A stretch of 60,000 nt of DNA from Bugula neritina (taxonomy: Eukaryota > Bryozoa > Gymnolaemata > Cheilostomatida > Bugulidae). Within the stretch, counting starts at the first letter, position 1. Each line of letters opens with the position of its first letter. The position numbers and the translations under genes are program-made. Below, in pieces: positions 11,801 through 41,159 of the stretch. The notes below the pieces were generated by a model. The model was not told the DNA's origin. It did not search any database and worked only from the letters and a program-made list of their open reading frames with translations. Where the stretch lies: the NCBI GenBank assembly GCA_964035545.1, contig OZ037770.1, positions 12,298,963 to 12,358,962 of the forward strand, written 5' to 3'.

Positions 11801-14800
11801 TTATGAAATTATCAACAAAATGCTTATACATTACAGTATATATATTTATAGCTAGCATTGTTTTTCCAGTTTTATATTACTTATATTTTGTATTTATGTT
11901 TCAAAAATCAATTAATGTTTGAAGGATTCTTTTCAACAGGGTGCTTCGCTTTTGTCTTGGCAGTTACGGGGGGGGGGGGGGGGGGCTGAGTTATTATATT
12001 GATAATATATTCTATTTTGAGTGACTTTTCACTTCTTGTACTTAAATTTTGCGTGAGACCATGACATAGTATACCGCAGACAAACTCAGTATTTAAATAG
12101 CATGAGGCAAGAAGATTTCCATCACAGTTATTTTGTCAGACAATATAAAAAATTACCCTACGCTTCATTGACTTCTACTGCAGATAAACGTGTGAAGCTA
12201 TAGTGAAAGCTGTGCTATATAGACATCATTGCACAACGTACACTTACAGATAGTAAGAGTTGGGATACCCATTGAAAAATTCAGATGTAAAACTAGATCC
12301 ACTCCTCATGTAAGTTACCAGCAAAACCTTCTTCTGGTTCTCTGAAGAAGTTAGAGGAACTGTCACTGAAAATTACAATTAAAATATTTAATAGCATTTG
12401 TTTTTTGTTCTAATTCAGTCATCACATGTGTGGAGCCGTGGTGTCATTTGAGTTTAGTATTAATAGTTTAGTTTATTAATAGTTTAGATTAGTATACAAT
12501 TATTAGCGTAAGATGTTTAAATAACACATTTTGAAATAGGCTTTGAAACTTTTTCACTGTAATTATATACCAATTTATACAGTTATACACTATTGCATAC
12601 GTATGCATAATTAGTCTTCATTATAATCAAGTTTCTACAGTAGCAATGAAATAGCAACCTATAGTAAATTAAACAATCGAACACCGACCTTTTCTTTTGC
12701 TTTTTAAAAACTTTACTTTGTAAAGTCTGTTCAGATTTTGCTGAAAGTCCTTCTGCTTCCAGGGCTGACAGTTTGCGGGTAAGAATCCATTTAAGTTCTT
12801 GATGCAGTGTGGAATAGATGTCTATAAATTAGACTTCATGCATGATCATTAAGTTCAAAGAGTTGAAAAAACAGTAATTTATCACTGAAGAACACTATGG
12901 AAAAGCAAAGAAAAAGTTTTCAATTGGTTCCAATCTTTAAAGACTTGCGCAAAATTATTTGCAAAGACCTTATAGCATCAATACTAGTGGAAATTTCATA
13001 AGTTTTTGAAAAACATTTAATAAATTTTTCACTCAATGAGTTGATTGATAAACAGTTTAGAGCAGCTGAAATGAGCCACACTTTCAAAAGAATTGATCAG
13101 AATTTGCATTATCCAATAATATTTTGTTAAAAATACAATTTGAAGAAGCCTCTCCTATGTAGCAAAACAAAACAAAATTTATTGAAAGTCTGGTATATAT
13201 AAGAACAAAATATTAAAACATACTCCATTATTAAAAAACTTCTCAACAGCTATGTGCTTACACTCTGTATCTTGTGTCACATTCAATGACTCACTCCTGG
13301 GTCCTACCCAACACATTTCTTCTGTGGGAAGACAACTCAAAGTTTTACACTCAGAGTCTGTACAATTACATTTACCAGAGCTCCAGTGTTTGTTGAGAAG
13401 AGAATACTTCATGTCTGCTATTTGCCCTGCAATATTTGTATGAATATAATCTTGAATAGGAGAACGGTATTTTCATAACATATGCTGCAGATGTATTAAT
13501 GTATTTGAGTAAAGTCTAAACCAACCTGCGGTATACACCTCTACTGCTTTTGGACTATCTTTGCCACATGGTAAACTGCTCAAACCTCTTGTTAGAAAAT
13601 CATCGTCACATTGACAAGAGCTGTTTTCTAACTAAAAACATAATAATTTATTTGTTCAAAGCCAGATTTGTAGCTTTAAGTCTAGCAGTTAATAGTACGC
13701 TAAAATTTTTTCCACATGTTTTTACGGAAACAAAAAATATTTCAATAGAATAGAGTTCTCTTTTAAAATAGAAAATATCCTTGTTTATAATTGTAAAAAA
13801 ACACACTTATTAACAGTTTTAGAGCAGAAAACGCACTGTTTTGCATATTAAATCTGGTTACAGTCTTTTATTCAAATTGTTTGTCTAACTATAACATTAG
13901 CCTACCGATTATATTATAGCAATAAGTGTCTTTATTCTTAAAAACAGATAATTTTCAGATTATGATCTACGTATATTAGATTTAGAAATCAAATGAATAA
14001 TAAAAAAACGAGAACATGAGGACAACTAAGCTAGTTACCAATTACTATAGTTGCTAGTTCTCAACTTGAAATGTTAAGTAATAGGATATCTTAAACAGAT
14101 GATGGCGGCCCGAAGTGAATAAATTTAGACTCTCAAGTTATTATAGCGAGACTATGTTTTTATAAAAGCAAGCATTCATAATAGATTTTACTTGCAGCTT
14201 ATAAAGTTAAAATAACTCGGAATGAATTGGTTTATGGTTTATAGTTATAAACTGCAACTGCCAATATAGTTAATGATCGATATTCTGTTCGATTCTTTAT
14301 AGGTCTAACCATCAATATTTTTTATAGAGTTTTAAACTATTTTCCTACAGCTAGTATATACCCCGAAAAACTTTACAAATTTTAAAGTCCATATAATTAT
14401 ATATTACCTTGAAGTTAGCATACATATAGCTGCTGGATTGGCAGTGCAACATACACTCTTTGGCATTGACTGTGTTTTTATAAGAAATCTTTGCTTCTCT
14501 ATCTGGCCAGTAACTATGTATATAACATCCTAGGTATCCTTCAGCCTTTGGAGCACTGGACAGAGTTCTGGTTGTGTTATTATAGCTACCACCTAGAAAC
14601 TGATCTCTGATGGAATAAGACAAGAAAGTAAAATTAATTATATTCATTTACTTACTGTAGTCTACAGTTGGTGCTAAAATAGTATACATGTTTGTTGTAT
14701 AGAAAAAATTAAAGGCTCATTTTGAAGAAAAGGTTAGTTCTTTTAAACTTTTTAAAACTTTTTTTAAACTCTTTTTAAGAGAAGAAACTAGTAAAATATA

Positions 14801-15081
14801 AAGCTATAAAACTTTTATATAAAACATAAGAATAATATAATTATAATTACCATTTTGATTAGAAATTCATTTTGAAATGCATGTTTAAAATAATATAATA
14901 TATCTGCTTTCATTCGAATAAGCACCTACCTCTGAATAACAAAAGCTCCTGAATATTTGTTTTTAATTATTTTGTGCTTTGTGGAATTACTCCTAGGTTG
15001 GGATAGTTGGATGTACAGCAGTAACATAGCAGCTAGACAAGAAATCGCAAACACCGGTTTCTTTAATTTTGTCAAATCAAT
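8895..15081 (-). CDS. WSC-domain carbohydrate sulfotransferase, copy A
   Basis: Predicted type II Golgi sulfotransferase of the CHST/GlcNAc-6-O type, transferring sulfate from PAPS to a glycan. Exons: 14930-15081, 14408-14555 (or to 14606), 13526-13631, 13224-13426, 12689-12821, 12248-12365, 11494-11675, 10998-11158, 10496-10592, 10205-10340, 9576-9683, 8895-9078 (stop). They total 1728 nt, 575 residues. In order: signal anchor KKPVFAISCLAAMLLLYIQL, WSC domain (YLGCY to CGKDSPKAVEVYT), Cys-rich module (CNCTDSECKTLSC), 5'-phosphosulfate motif YMRSGSSF, FEPLHG, 3'-phosphate motif RDPRAIISSR, RYEDI, and C-terminal WKSY with AGYLP. Exon 1 opens with an acceptor, so the initiator exon lies upstream (above 15081) and was not found; B and C have an eight-codon one. 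Exon 2 has two in-frame acceptors 51 nt apart. Donor of exon 5 is the weak GTCGGT. Confidence 0.88.
11968..11985. repeat. Run of 18 G
   Basis: Uninterrupted poly-G on the plus strand (poly-C on the coding strand), in the intron between exons 6 and 7 of copy A. It is absent from the matching introns of B and C. Confidence 0.9.
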
Positions 15082-16373
15082 CTAAAACATTCAAAGCAAT
15101 GCACTCCCATGAAGTTTATTAATGGCATTCAATTTTAAGCAATACAAAGCAAATGCTGCATTTAAAAATAAAAATATTTGGTAATAATTATTAAATCAAG
15201 GCAAATCAGACAATGAACCTAAAGCTCAATCAAAATTATCAGTATTACAGTAAAACCATTTTAAAGGCAGGATTGTAAAATAAAAATATATCACATTATA
15301 TAATACAACATTACAGGGCAATAATTGCAATATGTTACACTATACTAAGCTATGTTGAATGTTAATTTATATCAATTGCATATACCTATACATATGAAAA
15401 CCTACCTGCTGGAACTTGATCAAAAAGTATCGCCACAAGTAGATTTAAGCAGATTATTAACAGAATATAGAAGAAATTTAGAAAATGTAGGGCATGCGGT
15501 TGCATTTTGTTATACTCTAAAATATGTATGTGTGCAAGGGAGATAATCCTGGCTGTTTGCCCAGTATTTTAATGAAAGTATGTGTTAGCTTTTTGTAGTT
15601 TATTCAGCTATTTTTGAACTTTTTGTTATGTTATCTTTTTGTATTATAACTTATAAATGTTAGTAGCTCACTTGCCAGGAAGACGTTCTAAGGAGCTGAT
15701 GTTTTTAAATGTCATTATAATTTTGAAGTTTTTGTTTTTGTTGATATTTTGATAGAGTACAAGACAAAGAGTGAACAATAAATTCTAAGAAATTCAGATT
15801 GTTACTCCATGCTTGTTGCTATCCAACTCAATAAGTCATCCCTGGCACAATATCTGAAACTTAATACTGAAACAATAAGAAACTTACTGCTGAAGCTTTT
15901 TAGTTGGGTTTCATACAGCTTCAGCTTTTTTAAATGCATCACTTTTTGTATAGCTGCAGAAAATAAAATTAACTTACCATGTCTGCTTCTTTATTCCACA
16001 GTGCTGTATATATGTACAGATTGCTGTATAATATATTCAGATCTGCATGTAGTGCAAACTATAAATAGCTCTTACAACTAGCTGTAGTGTGCACAAACAC
16101 CAACATTATATTATATTGACTGCAGAATAAGATAAAAGAAAGCGCTATTGTGTGAATATAATAGCATATGTTGCATCCAGATCAATTTATTTTTCATTCA
16201 TTATCATTTCATTTATTCAAAAAACCATTCAATCAGCATAAATGCATCAGCGCTATTCAATAGAATGCTTGTATACTGTGCATTGGACAGTTAACTGCCG
16301 CACAGCTAAGAAATAACAATTCAATATAATTCACATTGTATATAGTATACACCAGAGTTGTCCCACCTTTTCA
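15082..16373. other. Region 5' of copy A, no recognisable gene
   Basis: By analogy with B and C, the first coding exon of copy A should lie roughly 0.3-0.8 kb upstream of its membrane-anchor exon, within this stretch. I searched the minus strand for a counterpart of the M-x-L-N-R-I-x-K exon followed by GT and did not find one. The sequence is AT-rich and unique-looking. Confidence 0.4.
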
Positions 16374-16445
16374 TGGCTACATAAATGTAGGCTGGAGATC
16401 GAATCCGGCTTTAAGGCTGCCTGTTAGACAGCCCCACTGGTATAT
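16374..16445 (-). repeat. Possible tRNA-like relic (Val-like anticodon arm)
   Basis: On the minus strand, a five-pair stem GCTGT/GCAGC encloses the loop CTAACAG (anticodon AAC in the canonical place). It is followed by a T-arm-like stem CCGGA/TCCAG around TTCGATC with one mismatch. No good D-arm or acceptor stem pairs. It may be a degenerate tRNA or SINE head rather than a working tRNA gene. Confidence 0.3.
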
Positions 16446-16500
16446 CCAGACATATATAATGCATATATGCAATTATTGTATATAACTTTCCTGGCTTCAA

Positions 16501-17094
16501 CTTTTCACAAGCCCTCTGGGGACATTTGTATTTTGAAGCTGTCTCCTCCCAGAAGGGCGAAGTGTAGTCTCCATGATATATAGAACAAGCACATAAAATC
16601 AGTAGAAATTTAAGGTTTGTGTGAAGACTATTGCTAGTACCAGTTTCATTTTTTCTGAGATTAATATTTTGGCATAAGCACACAGGTTAGCAGTTCCAGA
16701 AAATTTTTAAAAATTTTCTTTCTTCAAAAATCTTGAGAAAAATTAACTTCAAAGCATGTTTGTGGTTTTGGTTACTGCATGAGCAAGCTGAATTGGCAAC
16801 TATGAGATAAGTCCCATTAATCAGTTGTTATGCTGGCTGTCATATTTAATTTATAGCTGTTGACCTTTCAACTCTTTGGTCAGAATGTGCTGTTAACACA
16901 GTGTTAGAGCACTGCTACTCTGCTAGTGCACTGAATGAGACAGCAGATTAGCTGTGTTAGCATTTTCATTACACTTACACACTTATGCTATGATAATAGC
17001 TAGACTATAACCTCAACATCCATCATTTTCACAAAAAGCATTTTCACAAAGCTATAGATATATATTAAATATAGACAGATTAAATTTGTAGTAT
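16501..17094 (+). repeat. Left arm of 594-bp inverted repeat
   Basis: This arm is the reverse complement of 18342-18935 with only a few differences, for example one base in the ATAGCTAGACTATAACC vicinity and a 2-bp TA indel. Both arms measure 594 bp and enclose a 1247-bp spacer. The structure lies between head-to-head copies A and B. Small open frames in it are mirrored in both arms and look non-coding. Confidence 0.92.
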
Positions 17095-18009
17095 CAAAAT
17101 GATGCGTGATAGCATGTGCACTTAATTACACTTTGAAGAGTTTGTGCTACATTATGTTCAAAGGACCGTAAATGCTTTACATAGTTTCATGTTATGGCTA
17201 AAACTTCTTTAAAAGAAAAATATTACCAAGAAAAGCAAAGCTCAGTTTATGCAAAAATTTATTAAAAATACTTTATATTTAGGCAGGCATCTTTTCATTC
17301 AGTATCGATCCATCTTGAAATATTTTGTCTGCTCTAAATCTTCATTGCATATTTTACAACAGGTCTAATAGTTTTATTTAAAAGATTTAATTGAAATGTT
17401 ATACTTGATTTTAACTTACATATCCCCGCGCATGCCTATTTTAAGATAATACCTGTAATATTCTAATTGGTGCTGTCGTGACTTATAGCCACACTCTAAA
17501 ATTTTATGTCATTCAAATATGAGTCTCAAATTTAAGAAAGGCTTTATATTTTATAACATTTTGTGACCCATGGGATCAGCCAAGCTATAGTTGTATAACT
17601 GCAGTTGAGTGTCAATAACACTAGCTCATGATATTTGAAGCATGAGAAGTTGAGGAGCTATAACATTAAACAGTTTAACTGAAAACCCAAGCAAAATGTT
17701 AATAACCCAATTTTATCAACATGCTTTCACTGCTTCACTTGTAAGAATCTGCTTGATACTTTTCAACCAGAATTTCCTTCTAAAGTAATTGTCAGAGAAT
17801 TCAGTTTATGCTGCAATTTGATGAGTTGGGAAACTTGGGCTTTCAGGTGCAGTAGTGATTAGCTTAGTTTACCTATTTTATATTGTATATCCATTTTATT
17901 ATATAACTATACTTTAACCTACCATACATTAACTATGGATCTTGAATCTACCGCAGTTGACGGAGATGACTACTACACACAAGGTAGATGCAGTACTAAT
18001 GGAGAAAGT

Positions 18010-18125
18010 GAGAAAAGCCTTTTTTCTAGATTAGAAATGTAGCAAAAAAGTTGTGTTATACGCAACACCAACATTCGTAAAGAAAGTTAAAGAACTTAGG
18101 CTATCTCAATTTCTTCACTACTGCA
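18010..18125. repeat. Dispersed repeat, copy 1
   Basis: Shares the words CTAGATTAGAAA, GTAGCA, TTAAAGAACTTA, GCTATCTCAATTT and GCTCCTAAATG in the same order with 56620-56760. Probably a decayed transposable element; no coding capacity seen. Confidence 0.6.
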
Positions 18126-18341
18126 TGCTCCTAAATGCTACAAGCCACAAGCATAATTAAGAAATAACAAAGCTGTAACCCAAGGGCCTGAATGCCAACT
18201 GCTAAAAGGCTATCTCGGCTTCTGATTAAATTATCTAGATATATATTTATTTGAGCACAATTGTTACAATTGCAATAGATGCATTTAACCTGTATTAGAA
18301 AATTAACCGACATGTATCAAAGCACATTTCATATTCGTTCT

Positions 18342-18935
18342 ATACTACAAATTTAATCTGTCTATTTAATATATATCTATAGCTTTGTGAAAATGCTTTT
18401 TGTGAAAATGATGGATGTTGAGGTTATAGTCTAGCTATTCTCATAGCATAAGTGTGTAAGTGTAATGAAAATGCTAACACAGCTAATCTGCTGTCTCATT
18501 CAGTGCACTAGCAGAGTAGCAGTGCTCTAACACTGTGTTAACAGCACATTCTGACCAAAGAGTTGAAAGGTCAACAGCTATAAATTAAATATGACAGCCA
18601 GCATAACAACTGATTAATGGGACTTATCTCATAGTTGCCAATTCAGCTTGCTCATGCAGTAACCAAAACCACAAACATGCTTTGAAGTTAATTTTTCTCA
18701 AGATTTTTGAAGAAAGAAAATTTTTAAAAATTTTCTGGAACTGCTAACCTGTGTGCTTATGCCAAAATATTAATCTCAGAAAAAATGAAACTGGTACTAG
18801 CAATAGTCTTCACACAAACCTTAAATTTCTACTGATTTTATGTGCTTGTTCTATATATATCATGGAGACTACACTTCGCCCTTCTGGGAGGAGACAGCTT
18901 CAAAATACAAATGTCCCCAGAGGGCTTGTGAAAAG
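18342..18935 (-). repeat. Right arm of 594-bp inverted repeat
   Basis: Partner of the left arm. Homology stops sharply at both edges: inner side at ATAC/GTAT, outer side at CTTGTGAAAAG. I see no obvious target-site duplication next to the outer edges, which leaves both a foldback transposon and a duplication hinge open. Confidence 0.92.
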
Positions 18936-19180
18936 CCCCTATTAAACAAGAATTTTAGTTATTAGGTTAGTAATGGCTTCTTATTATATGAGGTATATCA
19001 TTGAATGATAATGAATCTTTTTTTTTGTCTTTTAGTTCTATTAATGAAACGAGCTTAAAGATATTAAGTTTACCAGGGCAGGGCAACAAAATATCTCTTT
19101 TATATAAATTACCTGAAGTTTTAATAAACACTGCAAGGGTCTTCAGAAAACTTGAGTTTAGATTACAAGATTGTGCCACA

Positions 19181-19396
19181 AAGGAGTAGCCGTGGTCTAT
19201 GGGTTGCCTAGTAAGCACAAAGTCACTGGTTTGAGCTCCGACAAAGGCCATTGGTGATGTTAGGAGGAGCGTCCAGTCATAATTGCTCCTGTGCCTCATC
19301 TGAATATTTCCTTAACTCTATTTAGCAAAAACTCTTTTCATCAGGGAAGTTCTCAAAAGGATGGTAACTATAAATAAACTTGCATGAGTTTTAATT
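19181..19396 (+). mobile_element. tRNA-derived SINE, intergenic, with 13-bp TSD
   Basis: tRNA-like head AGCCGTGGTCTATGGG (A-box) and GGTTTGAGCTCC (degenerate B-box), then the family body (CCAGTCATAATTGCTCCTGTG) and a tail ending ACTTGCATGAGTTTT. It is flanked by a perfect direct duplication AGATTGTGCCACA at 19168-19180 and 19397-19409. It lies between the inverted repeat and copy B. Sequence from 19410 to 20415 shows nothing further that I recognise. Confidence 0.85.
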
Positions 19397-20415
19397 AGAT
19401 TGTGCCACACTTGTTATAAAAATAAAAAAACAACGTCATTAGTTTGCCTGATAAACAGGTGTGATCTAAAATTTTATAAATACGTTAAACTCATTAGAGC
19501 TGCAGTGGCAGACAGAATAAAAATTAAATATAAGGCTACAAAGTACTATATATCACAAGCAAATAAGAAAGTTCTAGACTCAAAGTGGAATAGAGCTACC
19601 ATCATATAAAAGTTATAAACAATCTAGACTGTTTTGCTGAAAGAGACGAACTGAAAAACAACTGGAGTCTTACTGAGCTAAGTTGTACTCTCTACCTAAA
19701 GACAGATGTGGACAGGCTGCATGTTGTTTTAAAAAGCTAACCTTTAACAATCCCATACCTTTAGATAGTATCATTCTGCAGTTTACAAAACATGTTACAG
19801 TAGCTAAGGGATGACTAGAGAGCAAATGTGAAATGTTATTTATTAAGCCAGATTCACACTTTGTCGTAACGCCAACAGTACCATCAAATGTCAGCCATTT
19901 TCAACGTGTCTAGTCTAAAGTTCTCAAACTCCGCTATTGAGCAAGATTTATAAAACCTCATTAGATATTTAGATCCAATAAGTTGACGCGAACGTCTCTC
20001 TGTCCAACAGGAGCATGACGTAATTTTTGGAATCATGCAGGCAGTGTTTGATCATAGTGATAAGGTATACCATGGTACGATATGGTGTTTTTAAAAATGG
20101 CTGACACTTGACATTACAGTGAAGTGTGTCTTCGGGACTAGTGTGCAGGAGTCATCTGCTCAATGCACAGTGTACAGGCATTCTATTGGATAGTGTTGAT
20201 TTAAACTTATCAGAATGCAATGTCATATTATTTTATATTCACACAATAGTTTCCTATTTTACTCTATTCACTAATCAATATAATAGAATGCTGGTGCAAA
20301 TCCAGCATGTTTTGTGTAGAATACAATACAACTAGTTAAATGAACTGCTTGTCTTTAGTAATGGCATTAACCAAAGCACACAGTTCAACACTGAATACTG
20401 CCCTGCACATACAAG

Positions 20416-29021
<8,606 letters not shown>

Positions 29022-29817
29022 AACAAAAGCTATCAGAATTATTATTGAATGATTCTTTAGAAAATTAAATTTTATCATTTTTCTTATATTATCTTGTTTA
29101 CAAAAAAGTAATGGCTCTTTAAAATAATTTTTAAATCTATATAGTCATTTTTTAAGCTATATACAATTTTTCAATTGTCTACAAACAATACTATATATCG
29201 TGTAATATTTTAAAGGCCACTATAAAGTTATTAATAATTACAAAACTTTTATAAATTTCAATTGCAAGCAAGATTATAGAATTATTTTAACAATCGATGT
29301 AATTAACTTTTCTCAAATACTCCACCAAAATAATTAGATTATATTAAAACTTATTTATATTATTTACAATAATTTACTATTTACTGCAAACTTAATTTAT
29401 AGTTACTAACAATTGATTTTTTTCAAGTTCTGGTTTGAACATTTTTAAATATTTGTGATCTCCTATCAACTATAAGCATCTATTTTTTATATAGTATATT
29501 ATTCATGTTTTATACAATGTTGGATTATAATTAACACAACACTCATAATACTGCCATTCAATACATGTTTTATTCTATAAAACTTATAAGCCATTTAACT
29601 AGACGGTGTACAAACATACTTGATTATAAAAAATGTGAACGAATCTTTATAATATTATGTTGCTAAAAACAAAGAGTAAAACAGCCAGCGAGCAAGTTGT
29701 GCAAGTGGGTGATTGTAACACAAACACTACATCATTATAATATGCAGATTTCTTTTTTTATATAGTTTTTTTTCAATTTTCTCATTCAGATATAAAAGCA
29801 TTGAAATATTGTAATGC

Positions 29818-29823
29818 AATAAA
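29818..29823 (+). promoter_or_regulatory. Candidate polyadenylation signal of copy B
   Basis: AATAAA in the block GTAATGCAATAAAAT, about 0.8 kb after the stop. The block is conserved after copy C, and the surrounding 3' flank is otherwise diverged. Use is not proven. Confidence 0.35.
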
Positions 29824-31130
29824 ATAATACATACAAGATATAAAAGTGATTATACATAGTTGGTTAGTTTATCACAATTAAAACCAGCATACTTAACCTT
29901 TGTCACCATACATGCAGTGAATGTTCTTCGTATTAAAACAGTATATGTATAGTTTATGCATGTATAATGGTTGTTATATCCATTTATATTGGATGTAGCA
30001 AAAATTTTCTTGATTTGAATTTTAAACTATATAACATTTTGATTATTCATTTTCAAATTCAGACGTTTGTTTAAGTTGAGTGTAGTGAATCATAGGTAAA
30101 TTAGACAATTACAGATCATTGCTAATAATGAAAATTAGTTATGAAATAACACTCATTACTCAAAACTAAAATACAATGAAATGGCTTCACTTCAAATATG
30201 CCAAATATTTCCGCATATATATTATTGTTGTGATGTCACAAGAAATAAATTTATGAAATTCTAAAAATACAAAATTGAGAAAGGACTGAAATAGAACAAA
30301 GCATTGCCATATATAGGTTCACTGATGTCTACCAGCAAACTATTCCTTATCCTATAATATTGCAAATTAAAAAACCTGAAACTTTCAAGCGGGTTTACAA
30401 CGAGCTGGACCAATGAGCATGTAAGTTACATTTATTTAACTCAATTGACCAATTGTAAGAAATACTTTACTTGTAAATAAACCAAGACACTTTAATTTGA
30501 TATAATGAATAGAGTAGCTCTTTAAGTATATTTTTATTAACTATAACTAATAACCCAGTCTCTTACTATTACTCTTATAATACTATATATGTAGCTTCGT
30601 AGGTACAGTAAACTTTTAAACTGTGCTCATCAGGTGTTAAACTAAGTTTTAGTTTAGCGCTAGCTGTTTAATGTAGAACTTGTATGCATGCATGCATTCC
30701 TTAAACTGTTTGATTTAAATTTATATCTGAATGCAATACATACATTATATTCACACAATTATAGTGTCTTCTTTTACCCTATTCAGCAATCAATATAATA
30801 TAATTTGGTGCAAATTCTGTAGTTTTACAATTTTGTTCCGTGTAGAACATTCAATCTATATATAGTTGAATGGAACAAAGCAAGTAATTAAAACATGAAA
30901 TAGAACAAAAACAGTTATATGTATAGCTGAAAGCTTTTTCCTTAATAGCTTATATAAAGCTGTTACATTATTGCACGGCATATTGATATAAGAAAAGTCC
31001 AGGGTGTTTATATTCAACTTATATAGCTGTATCTTGTGAAATACAATACCGCCATTGCTATTATAGTAAGGACAGTGACTAAAGCTTTAAGCTCACAGTT
31101 AAACACTGATTACTGACCTGTACATACAAG

Positions 31131-39531
<8,401 letters not shown>

Positions 39532-40026
39532 AACAAAGCTAAAAACTTATCCTGAGTGACTTTTTAGCAAAGAATATTATTTTGGGAATTTTGAGTAAAT
39601 TATCTTGTTTTCAAAAGGTAATGGCTCCTGGAAACAATTTTTGAGTAATTACTTTTAGCAGCTGTATAATCTCTTGTCTGTACACATAAGGACAATATCG
39701 GCCTAGCTACTCTACAAAGTTAGTATAATAACTATATGTAAAGTTACTACAACTTAATTTAGCCACAAATAAAATTAAAATATTAATTTTAATAATTCAT
39801 GTAACTTTGTATTTTTCATCTTTTTTATGTTTCTCTATTAAAACAATCATATTAAATTAAAAATATTTATTATTCATTGTTTTAATTTATACTTTAGTTA
39901 CATTTGATTCTTGTTTTAGATTAGCATGAAAATGTCCAAAATTGATTGCTATCCTTTATAAAGTACATATTTATGTATTGCATGAAATTTTTGCTCTTCA
40001 GGATAGAAATTCAAATGATGTAATGC

Positions 40027-40032
40027 AATAAA
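40027..40032 (+). promoter_or_regulatory. Candidate polyadenylation signal of copy C
   Basis: AATAAA in the same conserved block as after copy B (TAATGCAATAAAAATA), about 0.5 kb after the stop. Confidence 0.35.
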
Positions 40033-41159
40033 AATATACATACAAGATATACACCATCAGTTTATAGCTGGTTGATCACATTTGTTGCCATACAGTGAAT
40101 GTTTTTCATATTAAAACATCATATTATTTGTATCTAGTTGAAATATTTGTAGAAAAAAATGTTTGACTGGTTTGAACTTTAAACTATGACATTTCTATTA
40201 CTTGTTTCAAAATTCAGACAAGGTTATTGTCTTTCTAGAATATATTATAAGTTAAAAAGTAAAGAAAATGCAACAATACAAAAACTATTTCAACAGAAGC
40301 ATTGTAGCTCTCAACTTGATACTTGAGAGAAGGTTTTTTAAAATACAATTATTATGCAAAGCTTATTTTAGAGATTTTTTTTGAACTGGTTGCATGGTTT
40401 TTAAATTTTTAAAGATGAAGTTCTAGAAGTTATGGAATAAGCGGTGGTTATGAGACAGGATGTTAAAAATGTGTGCATGTGCCATCATTTACTGTTTATG
40501 GCCAAACAATTTTGTTTTATAAAGTTTGTACAGGCCAAGGTTTTGAGCAAAGTATAAAGAAAAAATGCTAAAAGCATATAAATTAGACAATTTATTTATC
40601 TGATCATAAAAATACTTTATGAAAATGAACTAGATGCTGTAGAAAGTACACTAATATGATGTTAAGTTGGTAAGAATAAAAAAGAATAACCTACAATATA
40701 ACATAAAATAATTCATGAAAATAATATATGCAACAAAGTTCATAGAAATTCAGTGAGTAATAATTCAGGAACTCATACATGTCACATTGGAATAATTTGA
40801 ATGCTTTCCATTACTATTAAAATGAGAATATAAATTTTTGTTAAATAATATGCATTTATAATGCTTAATATGCATTACAAATGAGAAGTTATTAAAATTC
40901 CTTTCAAGCCCAGTTGACATGCTGTTATTACTTATATGATGCAACCTACGGTGGTAGTCATTGTCAGTAGTTCAAATAATTTGTAAAGTGAAAATGAAAT
41001 GACAGAAAATTGAAGGTTGAAGGATCTTAAACACAGAAAATGGTAACTTATTTTTAAATCTAATATACTATTCCCATCATATATTGAATACAAGGAAGTC
41101 AAACTTATTATGGGTTTGACTGTACACAACAGGATGCAGGATCTTTCGGCCAGTTTAAT

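Noticed and set aside
15811-15839. Minus-strand ATG...GGATAGCAACAAG resembling the initiator exon of copies B and C
   Set aside because: It has an in-frame stop after three codons, no GT donor after CAAG, and unrelated flanks; probably chance.
17935-18042. 35-codon acidic plus-strand frame starting MDLESTAVDGDDYYTQ
   Set aside because: It is short, in the spacer of the inverted repeat, with no matching downstream exon or homolog recognised.
16411-18945. Mirrored frames beginning MCLCQNINLRKNETGTS in both inverted-repeat arms
   Set aside because: Identity is explained by the inverted repeat itself. The frames diverge at the arm edges and show no known domain.
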